The notes beneath the pieces were generated by a model that saw only the letters and a program-made list of their open reading frames with translations, ran no database searches and had not been told where the DNA came from. A DNA stretch of 64,000 nucleotides from Arthrobacter russicus (GTDB lineage Bacteria > Actinomycetota > Actinomycetes > Actinomycetales > Micrococcaceae), in assembly GCF_031454135.1 (NCBI RefSeq), contig NZ_JAVDQF010000001.1:1922001-1986000 (forward strand), written 5' to 3'. Positions 43,313 through 51,688 of the stretch are shown in pieces (position 1 is the stretch's first letter; each line of letters begins with the position of its first letter). A program made the translations under genes and the position numbers.

Positions 43313-43941
43313 GCGGCCTCCCTCGCGGATTCCGCAGCGGCGCGGAGAATCAATGCGGTCGACTGGGCTCCGGGGTCGCGGTGCCCCGCGCTTCGTTCGC
43401 CCAAATAGCTGGCCCGGCCTTTCCGGGCGACCATCGGTTCGGTGTCCCGAGCGCCGGCTTCGGCGGCCGCCGAGGCCGCGGCGAGCAGCTCTTCCGGCGC
43501 CAGGCCGTTTTCCACTGCTTCATCAGCGGCTTCCACCGCCGGGGTCCAGGCGTCGATCATGGTTTTGTCGCCGGCATCGGCTTTGCCCCGGGCCACGATC
43601 CCGTCCCGGGCCGCGGTCAGCATCGCCGCGAGGCGCGCGGAGTCCAAGACCGCTGAATCGCCGACGGCGGTGGCGGCCCGCAGGAAGGCGGTTCCGTAAA
43701 GCGGGCCGGCAGCCCCGCCGACCACCGACATCAAGGTCATCGCCACCATTTTGAAAACTTCGCCGGGGTTGGCGAAATCACCGTCCAGCTTTTCGACCAC
43801 CGCGCCGAAGCCACGGTCCAGATTCTCCCCGTGGTCGCCGTCGCCGATCACCCGATCCAACTCGATCAGCCCAGCTCGGTGTTCGTGCACGGAATCGGCG
43901 GCCGCCCGAATCCAGGACACGGCCCATTGCACATCAAGCAT
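43309..43941 (-). CDS. dhaL: Dihydroxyacetone kinase ADP-binding subunit DhaL
   Basis: 210 aa helical barrel. The acidic metal-nucleotide motif is VIGDGDHGENLDRG. TLMSVVGGAAGPLYGTAF and GDKTMIDAW are the usual DhaL signatures. It transfers phosphate from tightly bound ATP to dihydroxyacetone held by DhaK. It follows dhaK without a gap. Confidence 0.95.
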   Translation of the reverse strand: MLDVQWAVSWIRAAADSVHEHRAGLIELDRVIGDGDHGENLDRGFGAVVEKLDGDFANPGEVFKMVAMTLMSVVGGAAGPLYGTAFLRAATAVGDSAVLDSARLAAMLTAARDGIVARGKADAGDKTMIDAWTPAVEAADEAVENGLAPEELLAAASAAAEAGARDTEPMVARKGRASYLGERSAGHRDPGAQSTALILRAAAESAREAA

Positions 43942-44943
43942 CTACATTCCCCATCTCAACACCGCGGTATGCACCGGGGCATCCCACAGTTCGGTCATTT
44001 CGGCATCCAGGCGCAGCACGGTGATCGAGCAACCCTGCATTTCGAGCGCAGTGACATAGCTGCCCACCAATGAACGGCTCACCGTGACGCCGCGTTCCGC
44101 CAGCACCGCGGCAGCCCGGCGGTAGACGATGTAGAGCTCGCTCAATGGCGTGCCGCCCATCCCGTTGACGAAAAGCAGTGCGTTCTCCAGCGGCGCTCCG
44201 GCGCCGAAGTCGGACAGCACCGCCTCGAGCAGCCGATCAGCGATGCCGTCGGCCGAGTCCATGGCGATCCGGTGCCGGCCGGGCTCGCCGTGGATGCCGA
44301 TGCCGATTTCGATTTCGTCCTCGGCCAACTCGAAACTGGGCACTCCGGCGTGCGGAACGGTACAGGCGGAAAGCGCCACACCCATGCTGCGCACATTGTC
44401 GACGACGCGTTGCGCCACGGCGGCGACCGCATCCAGAGCGTCGCCGCGCTCCGCCGCCGCTCCGGCGATCTTTTCGACCAGCACCGTGCCGGCGACGCCG
44501 CGTCTGCCGGCGGTGTAGAGCGAGTCTTCGACCGCGACGTCGTCATTGACCAGGACCGTGCGCACGTCGACGCCGCCGGCCTGCACCAGTTCCGCCGCAG
44601 TTTCGAAATTGAGCACATCACCGGTGTAGTTCTTCACGATCTGCAACACCCCGGCACCGGAATCGGCTGCCTGCAGCGCCGGGATGATGCCATCCGGCGT
44701 CGGCGAGGTGAAAACCGGCCCGGGCACTGCGGCATCGAGCATCCCGAGACCGACGAAACCCGCGTGCAACGGTTCGTGGCCGGATCCGCCGCCGGAAACC
44801 AGGCCTACTTTTCCGGCCTTCGGGATCGCCCGGCTGACGAACCAGGGATTGCGGTGGACCTGCACCAGATCGGCATGCGCCAGCCCGAAGCCGTCGACCG
44901 ACTCAGCCACTACGTTCTTCGGATCATTGATCAGTTTTTTCAT
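43942..44943 (-). CDS. dhaK: Dihydroxyacetone kinase substrate-binding subunit DhaK
   Basis: 333 aa. His218 in GIGIHGEPGRHR corresponds to the residue that binds dihydroxyacetone covalently in E. coli, at the same number. LVSGGGSGHEPLHAGFVG lines the pocket. It is the first gene of dhaKLM, with GGGAGG five bases before ATG 44943. The product is dihydroxyacetone phosphate, an entry to glycolysis. A TetR gene ends 66 bp upstream on the same strand. Confidence 0.96.
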   Translation of the reverse strand: MKKLINDPKNVVAESVDGFGLAHADLVQVHRNPWFVSRAIPKAGKVGLVSGGGSGHEPLHAGFVGLGMLDAAVPGPVFTSPTPDGIIPALQAADSGAGVLQIVKNYTGDVLNFETAAELVQAGGVDVRTVLVNDDVAVEDSLYTAGRRGVAGTVLVEKIAGAAAERGDALDAVAAVAQRVVDNVRSMGVALSACTVPHAGVPSFELAEDEIEIGIGIHGEPGRHRIAMDSADGIADRLLEAVLSDFGAGAPLENALLFVNGMGGTPLSELYIVYRRAAAVLAERGVTVSRSLVGSYVTALEMQGCSITVLRLDAEMTELWDAPVHTAVLRWGM

Positions 44944-45009
44944 GACTGCCTCCCAGGCTTCCTTGCCGAACGGGTGTGATTATCAGCCTATTTCATCCGA
45001 AGGCGTAGT

Positions 45010-45795
45010 TCATCGCGACGCAGCTGCTTCGATCCTGCCGGCCACCCCGTCCAGCACGAGTTCCAAGGCGAACTCGAAGTGCTCGTGCGCCGTCGCCGTC
45101 GAGTCGTCGGCACTGAATTCGCCGGCCCGGAGCAATGGCAGCAGTTGCGGGAATTCACCCGCTGGCAGCAAGTCTGTCATCGCCTGCTCGAACCGGGCGC
45201 CGGCGTCGTCTGCGGCACTCGGGCCCTGTCCGATGTCGCGGCTCAGCCGGGCATTGGCCAACGAGATCGAGCTCAGGGTGAGCGCGGTGTGCAATTTCTG
45301 CTCCCCGTTGAGCGGAGTGCCGGCGAGCGCCTGCAAACATGCCTCGAGCCAGCGCATTTGGTAGTACGTCATCGGTGCCCCACCGATCGGGATGTCCACC
45401 AGCCAGGGCCGATGCAACACCGAGTCGTAGATGCCCCACGCCCAGACCCGGCACTTCGCGCGCCAACCCGCCGCTTCGGCCAGGCGCTCCGGAACCGGGC
45501 CGAACCCGGCATCCAGCATCAGGATCAGCAAATCGTCTTTGGACTTGAGATAGCGGTACAGGCTCATTGCGGTGAAGCCCAGACGGTCCGCGACACTCTT
45601 CATCGACACCGCGGAAAGCCCGCCTTCGTCGGCCACGGACATTGCGGCTTCGACGATCTTGGGCACGCTCATTCCGGGCTTCGGCCCCCGGGAGCCGGAA
45701 GGGCTGAGCCCCCAGGACAGCGCGACTCCGGCCGGCAGCGCTTCGAGCAACGGCTGCACGCCGGCCGCGCCAGTGGTCGGTTCTTCGATTCCCAT
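45010..45795 (-). CDS. TetR-family transcriptional regulator
   Basis: 261 aa from ATG 45795, preferred because GGGGAG lies four bases before it; ATG 45831 and TTG 45849 are alternatives. A ~50-residue N-terminal extension precedes the HTH (SVPKIVEAAMSVADEGGLSA, then SVADRLGFTAMSLYRYLKSK). The C-terminal domain is of the large actinobacterial TetR_C type (WAWGIYDSVLHRPWLVDIP). The ligand is unknown. It sits between the dhaK operon and a truncated TetR gene, all on one strand, so it may control either dhaKLM or the lost monooxygenase locus. Confidence 0.82.
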   Translation of the reverse strand: MGIEEPTTGAAGVQPLLEALPAGVALSWGLSPSGSRGPKPGMSVPKIVEAAMSVADEGGLSAVSMKSVADRLGFTAMSLYRYLKSKDDLLILMLDAGFGPVPERLAEAAGWRAKCRVWAWGIYDSVLHRPWLVDIPIGGAPMTYYQMRWLEACLQALAGTPLNGEQKLHTALTLSSISLANARLSRDIGQGPSAADDAGARFEQAMTDLLPAGEFPQLLPLLRAGEFSADDSTATAHEHFEFALELVLDGVAGRIEAAASR

Positions 45796-45845
45796 TCGGC
45801 TCCCCATAGGTGCTGCTTCGTCATTCCCCATCCTAAGTCCGCGGC

Positions 45846-46301
45846 TCAACGGCTCAATACGGCCACCAAGAACCCCAGTTGCGGACGGAGTTCTTCTAGC
45901 TGTTCGGGCCGCCGGCCGGGGACCGTGCTCATGTGGATCAACAAACCATCGAGGTAATCCGTCAGGATCTCCGCCGACCGCCTCGGGGCGGTCGCACCCA
46001 ACTGGCCGAACACGGCATCGGCACCATCCAGCAATCGCAGGTGGACCCCTTGCAGTTGGTCCGCCAGACCCGGCTCGTTCGCCAGATTGGCCAGCAGCGC
46101 CAATCTGGCGAGGACCAGCGGAGAGGCGGCGCCCAGCGCCAGCTCGATGAACTCAAGCAGTGCGTCGACCAGGCCTTCGGGGGTCCGCGGCAACTCGGAC
46201 AGTTCCAGCTCTTGCCGGTCGCGTTCTTCCAAGCGGGCCACGACCGCAGCCAACAACTCGCGTTTGGTCCGGTGGTAGTTCGAGGTAGTGCCCTCCGGCA
46301 G
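45846..46301 (-). pseudogene. TetR-family regulator remnant, N-terminal DNA-binding part deleted
   Basis: About 151 codons remain. They begin inside the recognition-helix region at LPEGTTSNYHRTKRELLAAV, a standard end of a TetR HTH (usually ..GVPxGTTSNYFxxR..). A normal TetR ligand domain and a stop at 45846 follow. The ~40 residues that should precede it are missing. The open frame continues upstream only because it runs antisense through a plus-strand monooxygenase remnant. A protein lacking most of its HTH cannot act as a repressor. The junction is at 46301-46306. Confidence 0.8.
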
Positions 46302-46728
46302 CCTTTTCGGCATCACCCCGCGGGAGGCAGGTTTGACCAACTGGTTCGCTTGCATCGCGTTGCCGCAGTCCCGGATCGATGCGCTCCTTTCGGATTCCAC
46401 GCCGGAGCAACGCCGGGCCTTGCTGGCGGAGAACTTCGGGCACTGGCACCGGGATGTGCAACGCGTCCTGGACGCCGGGCGGGACCGCGAATTCTTGTTC
46501 CACCAACTCGAAGTGCTGGCGCCGCTGGGCAGCTTCGTCAACGGAAGGACGGCGCTGATCGGCGATGCGGCGCATGCGATGGCGCCGTTCCTGGGCCGCG
46601 GTGCCTGCGAAGCCATCCTGGACGGGGAGGCCATGGGCCGGATCGCGATGGCCAGGCACGGCTTGCCGCTGCGCAATGCCGCGCTCCGAAGCGCCTCCGC
46701 ACTGACTCGACGGAGATCACGAAGCTGA
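46302..46728 (+). pseudogene. FAD-dependent monooxygenase remnant, N-terminal half deleted
   Basis: About 140 codons matching the second half of aromatic-ring FAD monooxygenases (PHBH/UbiH type). FGITPREAGLTNWFA matches the FG..P...G..YWFA strand, and VNGRTALIGDAAHAMAPFLG is the second FAD motif (GDAAHA). The first FAD motif (GxGxxG), which should lie some 200 residues earlier, is absent because the plus strand upstream belongs to the TetR remnant. The C-terminus also looks short and ends in RRRSRS. No enzyme activity is expected. Confidence 0.8.
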
Positions 46729-46743
46729 AAGCCGGACCGGCGG

Positions 46744-47262
46744 TCAGAGCGCTTTGATCATCCGGGTGTTGCCCAGCGTATTGGGTTTGACCCGGGCCAG
46801 GTCCAGGAACTCGGCGACGCCTTCATCGTGCGAGCGCAGCAATTCCGAATACACCTCCGGGCTCACCGCACTTTGGTCGGGCATCACGTCGAAACCGTGC
46901 TTGCGGAAAAAATCCACTTCGAAGGTCAGGCAGAACACCCGGCTGACACCCAATGCCCGGGCCCGGGCCAGCAGTTCTTCGACCAGCGCATGGCCCACGC
47001 CTTTGCCCAGCCACTCCGGAGCCGCAGCCAAGGTCCGGATTTCCGCGAGGTCTTCCCACATCACATGCAGCGCCCCGCAGCCGATCACCGCGGAGCCGAC
47101 CTCGTCGACCGCGACCGCCATCTCCTGGATGCCTTCGAAATAGGCCACCGTCTCCTTCGACACCAGCACCCGCTGTTCGGCGAGCGGCGCAATCAAGGAC
47201 TTGATCGCGGGCACATCGCCGGTCCGTGCCGCCCGCAGCGAGAAGGCGTTCGTAGTGTTCAC
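46744..47262 (-). CDS. argA: Amino-acid N-acetyltransferase (short GNAT-type N-acetylglutamate synthase)
   Basis: 172 aa from GTG 47262. It is a single GNAT domain. EIRTLAAAPEWLGKGVGHAL is the acetyl-CoA loop, followed by VSRVFCLTFEVDFFRKHGF, the pattern of the short ArgA group that supplies N-acetylglutamate for arginine synthesis. EEVYSELLRSHDEGVAEFLD-like C-terminal sequence is also usual. It lacks the kinase-like domain of long ArgA. A TAGACT box ends 6 nt before the GTG. Confidence 0.85.
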   Translation of the reverse strand: MNTTNAFSLRAARTGDVPAIKSLIAPLAEQRVLVSKETVAYFEGIQEMAVAVDEVGSAVIGCGALHVMWEDLAEIRTLAAAPEWLGKGVGHALVEELLARARALGVSRVFCLTFEVDFFRKHGFDVMPDQSAVSPEVYSELLRSHDEGVAEFLDLARVKPNTLGNTRMIKAL

Positions 47263-47268
47263 CCGCCA

Positions 47269-47274
47269 AGTCTA
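47269..47274 (-). promoter_or_regulatory. TAGACT -10 element of argA
   Basis: On the minus strand TAGACT ends 6 nt before GTG 47262. It is the same hexamer as before the FUSC gene. Confidence 0.5.
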
Positions 47275-47279
47275 GTCAG

Positions 47280-47318
47280 CCGTGCTTCCCCGCCGCGCAA
47301 TCCGGCGGGGAAGCACGG
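47280..47318 (-). terminator. Hairpin after the S9 peptidase gene
   Basis: A perfect 15-bp stem (47280-47294 with 47304-47318) lies six bases after the stop codon on the minus strand. No T-run follows. Confidence 0.5.
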
Positions 47319-47323
47319 AGGGA

Positions 47324-49456
47324 TCACAGGCCGAGCTCTTTGACCACGGCGACTTCCTGGCCCAGCACGTGTTCGGCCAGGAACGATTCGACCACTGAGT
47401 ACCAGACCCGGGCATGCTGCGGCTTGAGGATCCAGTGGTTCTCGTCCGGGAAATACAGGAAGCGGTGCGCCGTTTTCCCTTCGGCATCGGTGGCCAACGC
47501 CGATTTGGCCAACAATTCGTACCAGAGCCGCAGACCCTCGCCGATCGGCACCCGGTAATCCTTATCGCCGTGGATCACCAGAACCGGACTCACGATCTCC
47601 GTGACGGAGCTGTGCGGCGAATTCTCGGCGCCCATCTGCTGGTTCATTTCCCGCCGCCAGTAGGAGGCGACGTCGGTGGTGTTGCTGAAGCCGTCCAGCT
47701 CCCACAGGCTTGCGTGCGTGACGATGGCCTTGAAACGGTCGGTGTGGCCCGCCACCCAGTTCGCCATGTAGCCGCCGAACGATCCGCCCATTGCGGCGGT
47801 GCGCGCTGCATCGATGTCCGGCCGGGCCACCACCGCGTCGGTGATCGCCATCAGGTCGGTGAACGGCTCGGCGCCCCAGCGGCCCCAGCCGCGCTGGATG
47901 AAGTCCTGACCGTAACCGGTGGAAAGCGCCGGATCCGGCAACAGCACGGCATAGCCCCGGGCGGCCATGATCATCGGGTTCCAACGCCAAGTCCAAGCAT
48001 TCCACGAGCCCAACGGCCCGCCATGGATCCAGAGCAGCAAGGGGTTAACGCGAGGGGCCCCGGGCGGCGAAGCCGGCTGGGGAGCGTTCTCCCCAGGCAG
48101 GGGTTTTTCGGCATTGGTCGGCAGGACCAGCCAAGCACGCACCGTCGAACCGTCCGCCGCCGTCGTGCTGACCTCCTCGATCCTGCCGGGCAGTTCCGGC
48201 CGCGCCACCGGCGAGCGCAGCGCTAGGGTCTCACCGTTCGCGACGTCGATGCGCACCGGTTCGGCCGGGAAGGCATAGGAACTGCGCAGCGCGTAGAGCA
48301 CTGAACCGTCCGGGGCGGCCAAGACGTTGGTGTAGGCCGCATCGTCCTGGGTCAATCGGCGCACCGCACCCGATTCGCTGTCGATCAAGAAGACCGGCGA
48401 ACGGCCGTTCTCGTCCGCGACGACCACGACGGTCCGACCGTCCGGCAGCCAGGCCTGCGGCGTTCCCCAACGGTCCCACTCGGCGGCCAGCTGCTCGATC
48501 CGGCCGGTCGCCAGGTCCAAGATCCACATCGTCATGGTCGGTGCCTGCTCCGGAGTGCTGCGGCTCTCTTTCACCACTACGGCATGTGATCCGTCCGGGC
48601 TGATCGGGCCGGGGAAGAAGTCGCCGTCGGCGGCTTCCAAGACCACTGAACGGGTGCCGTCGGCCAGTTCGATCCGCTCCAGGCGATAGCTCAGATCGGC
48701 CTTCGCCCCGGGACGCAAAACGCTGGTCAGGGCGAAGGAACCGTCCGGGCTGATTTCGGTGTGCGCCTCCAAGAGCCCGACGCCGATGTCCTGGGTCACC
48801 GCGCGCAGCACCGAGGCAGCCTCGGATCCGGCGCTGGCCGGCGAGCCAGACCCGGCAGCGCCCGGCTCCACCACGAAAAGCTGGGTGCGATCAGGCCCGA
48901 GGTCCTGGTCCCAGAAACGCACCGGGTAACCCGAGTGCAAGATCGCCGAGACTTTGCGGTCTTTGCGCGCCTTCCGGAGCTCCTCGTCCGCAGCCTCGTC
49001 CGCCGCGCCCGGAAGGACCCCGGCGGTCACCAGCACCACCTCGGACGTGGGGCTCGCGATGAAGCCCTGCACGCCTCCTATCCGGGAATGCACCACCCGG
49101 GCTTCACCTCCGGCTGCTGGCAGTTCCCAGAGCGCGTTGACCGGCTCGTCGTCCTCGGAATCCGGGTCCGGCCGGGCAGAGGTGAAGAGCAATCGTCCGG
49201 CTTTGTCGAAAGCCGCCGAACTTTCGCCTTTGGCGCTGCGGGTCAGCCGGTGCGCCGCAGCTGAACCGGCCGGATCGATCTCCCACAAAGCATTGCGGTA
49301 TCCGGTCTTTTTGCCGTCCAGCGTGGCCACGGTGGTGACCAGCCGCTGTCCGTCGGCGCTCAAGGTCAATCCGGACAAACGCGGAATGGCCAGATAGTGA
49401 TCCAGGTCGTGGAAAGGGGTTTCGGGCACAGCGGCTCCGCTGTCTTCAGAAGTCAT
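47324..49456 (-). CDS. S9-family prolyl oligopeptidase/acylaminoacyl-peptidase-like serine peptidase
   Basis: 710 aa. The N-terminal ~430 residues form a beta-propeller of DPP/TolB-like repeats (YLAIPRLSGLTLSADGQRLV and WDRWGTPQAWLPDGRTVVVV). The C-terminal alpha/beta-hydrolase domain has the nucleophile in MGGSFGGYMANWVAGHTDRF, then VSPVLVIHGDKDYRVP (Asp) and FPDENHWILKP (His). There is no signal peptide, so it probably trims short peptides in the cytoplasm. TAGACC lies six bases before the start, and GGAGG is adjacent to the ATG. Confidence 0.9.
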   Translation of the reverse strand: MTSEDSGAAVPETPFHDLDHYLAIPRLSGLTLSADGQRLVTTVATLDGKKTGYRNALWEIDPAGSAAAHRLTRSAKGESSAAFDKAGRLLFTSARPDPDSEDDEPVNALWELPAAGGEARVVHSRIGGVQGFIASPTSEVVLVTAGVLPGAADEAADEELRKARKDRKVSAILHSGYPVRFWDQDLGPDRTQLFVVEPGAAGSGSPASAGSEAASVLRAVTQDIGVGLLEAHTEISPDGSFALTSVLRPGAKADLSYRLERIELADGTRSVVLEAADGDFFPGPISPDGSHAVVVKESRSTPEQAPTMTMWILDLATGRIEQLAAEWDRWGTPQAWLPDGRTVVVVADENGRSPVFLIDSESGAVRRLTQDDAAYTNVLAAPDGSVLYALRSSYAFPAEPVRIDVANGETLALRSPVARPELPGRIEEVSTTAADGSTVRAWLVLPTNAEKPLPGENAPQPASPPGAPRVNPLLLWIHGGPLGSWNAWTWRWNPMIMAARGYAVLLPDPALSTGYGQDFIQRGWGRWGAEPFTDLMAITDAVVARPDIDAARTAAMGGSFGGYMANWVAGHTDRFKAIVTHASLWELDGFSNTTDVASYWRREMNQQMGAENSPHSSVTEIVSPVLVIHGDKDYRVPIGEGLRLWYELLAKSALATDAEGKTAHRFLYFPDENHWILKPQHARVWYSVVESFLAEHVLGQEVAVVKELGL

Positions 49457-49488
49457 GCCTCCGGTCTACCACACCCCGGCAATGCCGA

Positions 49489-50223
49489 CTAGGCCTTGGC
49501 GGCATCGTCTTCGGCCTGGAATCTGGCGGTCTCCGCGCGGACGAAATTGCGCTTGGACAAATGGCCGAAGATGATCGACGCCGGGCTGATCACGATCCAG
49601 AAATACATCGCCGCGACCGGACTCACGAAGGCGATCGGAATCGACAACAAGAACACCACGGCCACCGGGAGGGTCGAGCTGAGCGTATACCGGTACAGCG
49701 CGTCGGAGACCCCCGGATCGAGCAGACCGGCGGTTTCGGCATAGCGCCAAAGGCCGCCCAACAGGAAAAAGATCGCGCATGTGGTGCCGGCATAGATCGC
49801 GATCGGCCACGGTGACGACCCCGGCGCCTCGAAGAGCATGCTGGTGGGCACTGGAAGGAAGACCACCATCATCAACAGGGCCAAGTTGATGAGCTGGAGT
49901 TTGGAATCATAGGAGGCGATTCCTTTGAACCGCCGGTGATGGGTCAGCCAGGTGTTGCCCACCAGGAAAAAGGAAAGCACAAAGCCCACGAAGGCGGGCA
50001 GCTTCGCCAGCAGCACGGCTTGCACGCTCTCCGCCGTCGCATGCTCTGGGAACTCCACCCGCAGGTCCAGAGCCAGCAAAGTCATGGCGATCGCGAACAC
50101 CGCGTCGGAGAAGAAAACCGTCCGTTCGGTGTTGGGCCCGTGCCGCAGCGAATTCGCGGAAGCTTCGATCCGTTGCTGGAGGTCTTGGCCGTCCGCTTTG
50201 TCTGGATTGCTCGGTTCAGTCAC
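49489..50223 (-). CDS. TMEM175/DUF1211-family membrane protein (potassium channel-like)
   Basis: 244 aa from GTG 50223, six membrane segments. The family motif FFSDAVFAIAMTLLALDLRV in segment 1 carries the FSD sequence that lines the pore in TMEM175 channels. THHRRFKGIASYD follows in the first cytoplasmic loop. Only one six-segment unit is encoded; bacterial TMEM175 proteins work as tetramers of such units. Potassium conductance is known for some members only. A TAAGCT box ends six bases before the start. Confidence 0.85.
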   Translation of the reverse strand: MTEPSNPDKADGQDLQQRIEASANSLRHGPNTERTVFFSDAVFAIAMTLLALDLRVEFPEHATAESVQAVLLAKLPAFVGFVLSFFLVGNTWLTHHRRFKGIASYDSKLQLINLALLMMVVFLPVPTSMLFEAPGSSPWPIAIYAGTTCAIFFLLGGLWRYAETAGLLDPGVSDALYRYTLSSTLPVAVVFLLSIPIAFVSPVAAMYFWIVISPASIIFGHLSKRNFVRAETARFQAEDDAAKA

Positions 50224-50229
50224 GGACCG

Positions 50230-50235
50230 AGCTTA
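50230..50235 (-). promoter_or_regulatory. TAAGCT -10 element of the TMEM175-like gene
   Basis: On the minus strand TAAGCT ends 6 nt before GTG 50223, with no Shine-Dalgarno sequence between. Confidence 0.5.
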
Positions 50236-50267
50236 CTTCGCGGTGCCGCCGAAGCCGCGGAGAAAAC

Positions 50268-51572
50268 TCAGCGAACGCCGTATTGCTGCATCAACCAATC
50301 GAGGTTGTTGACCACACCCGGTTTCCACACCGACCAGGTGTGCCCGCCGGGCAGCGTCTGCAGCGTCACTTGGGCGCCGGCTGCTTTGAGCGCCCGGTAA
50401 ACCTCTTCGCCCTGCGGCCGGTACGCGGAGTCGTTTCCACCCACGACGATGATCCCTTTGCTCGTGGGCAATTTCGTGGTCTTCAGCACGTCCAAGGGGT
50501 TGACCTTGGCGAAGGCAGCGGCATCGCCGCCGAAGTAGGTTTTGATGATCGCCGGATCCCCGCCGGCGATGGTCGGCCCGCGCTCCCCTGAGACATCGAT
50601 GAAGGTCGGATAGGCCTGGGGGAAGGTCACTCCCATTTGGAATGCGCAGGTACCGCCGAAGGAGAATCCGCCGATCGCGAACTGCTGGGCCGAGCCCAAG
50701 CCCAATTTGAAGGTTTCCCGGACGAAGTTCGGCACGTCGACGGCCAAGAAGGTGCCTCCCTTGCCGAGCTTGGAATCCATGCACATGGGCCAATTCGCAG
50801 CAGACTGGGCCGAAACGTCGGGCATCACGACCAGGGGCGCGATGCCTTTGTTGGCTGCGGCGTAAGCATCCAGGGCCTGTGCGATCCGCCCCCCGGTGAG
50901 CCAGTCCTGCGAGCCTCCGGGATTCCCGTGAATCAGCACCAGGACCGGAACGTTCGCCGGCTTGGCAACCAGGTAGGCGGGTGGGAGATAAACGAAATTG
51001 TCCCCGGACGGCACCCCGGAGACCGTGCTCGGAATCGCCATCTTGATGACTTTGCCGTTGGCCGGCATATCCGCCGGCGGATTCCAATCGCTGAGCTTGA
51101 CCGTGGGCGTCTGCGCGGTGAGCTGACCGCCCTGGTCCGGCGGTGGCGTGGTCACGGTTTCGATCCGCACCCCGTTGTCGCCCCAGAGGCTGCCCAGGGT
51201 CGGGTAGTAACCGAACACCTGGTTGATCTGCAACGCCACCGCGAGCACCACCAGCAAACCCGCCAAAGGCGCCAGGGCGCGGACGAACCACCGCTTGTTG
51301 CGGAGCATTTTCGGCACAACCAGCGAAATCGCGGTCACCGCGACGCCGACGAAGAAATAGATCCGCCAGTCCAGCGGCGCACCCCAGGGGTTGATCACGT
51401 CGTCGATCAGGAATTTCGCCCCGAACCCCACCAACAGTCCGGCGCCGAAGGACACCGGCACCGCCAGGGCGAGGTGCTTCCGGGGACCGACGACCAACCA
51501 GGCCAGAGCCAGTAAGCCCAGAATGGGCAGCAGCACAGCGAGGACCCCGGTGGTCAGTCCGATTCCGGCCAT
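50268..51572 (-). CDS. Membrane-anchored esterase of the antigen 85 / esterase D type
   Basis: 434 aa. ATG 51572 has AAGGAG eight bases upstream. The N-terminal ~120 residues contain about four membrane segments (TGVLAVLLPILGLLALAWLV; LVVLAVALQINQVFGYYP last). The rest is an extracytoplasmic alpha/beta hydrolase with PVLVLIHGNPGGSQDWLTGG, the nucleophile in FAIGGFSFGGTCAFQMG, and GGHTWSVW near the end with the catalytic His. Relatives with this layout include mycolyl-transferase-like esterases, but this group lacks proven substrates. Confidence 0.82.
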   Translation of the reverse strand: MAGIGLTTGVLAVLLPILGLLALAWLVVGPRKHLALAVPVSFGAGLLVGFGAKFLIDDVINPWGAPLDWRIYFFVGVAVTAISLVVPKMLRNKRWFVRALAPLAGLLVVLAVALQINQVFGYYPTLGSLWGDNGVRIETVTTPPPDQGGQLTAQTPTVKLSDWNPPADMPANGKVIKMAIPSTVSGVPSGDNFVYLPPAYLVAKPANVPVLVLIHGNPGGSQDWLTGGRIAQALDAYAAANKGIAPLVVMPDVSAQSAANWPMCMDSKLGKGGTFLAVDVPNFVRETFKLGLGSAQQFAIGGFSFGGTCAFQMGVTFPQAYPTFIDVSGERGPTIAGGDPAIIKTYFGGDAAAFAKVNPLDVLKTTKLPTSKGIIVVGGNDSAYRPQGEEVYRALKAAGAQVTLQTLPGGHTWSVWKPGVVNNLDWLMQQYGVR

Positions 51573-51602
51573 CTAGTGCGCTCCTTATTGGTCACCACAC
51601 AG

Positions 51603-51658
51603 CGCATCCCCAGCGCGGGCGGTACATGTCATTTGTACCTGCCTGCGCTGGGGATGCG
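51603..51658 (-). terminator. Long hairpin between clpC and the esterase gene
   Basis: CGCATCCCCAGCGC (51603-51616) pairs perfectly with 51645-51658. The inner GGTACA (51621-51626) pairs with 51634-51639. It lies ~30 bases after the clpC stop on the minus strand. No T-run follows. Confidence 0.5.
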
Positions 51659-51688
51659 TTGTGCGTAACCAGTTCCCGTGGTTGTGAA

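Noticed and set aside
46302-46676. Apparent N-terminal extension of the TetR remnant
   Set aside because: These codons are antisense to the monooxygenase remnant and bear no HTH; the frame is open by chance.
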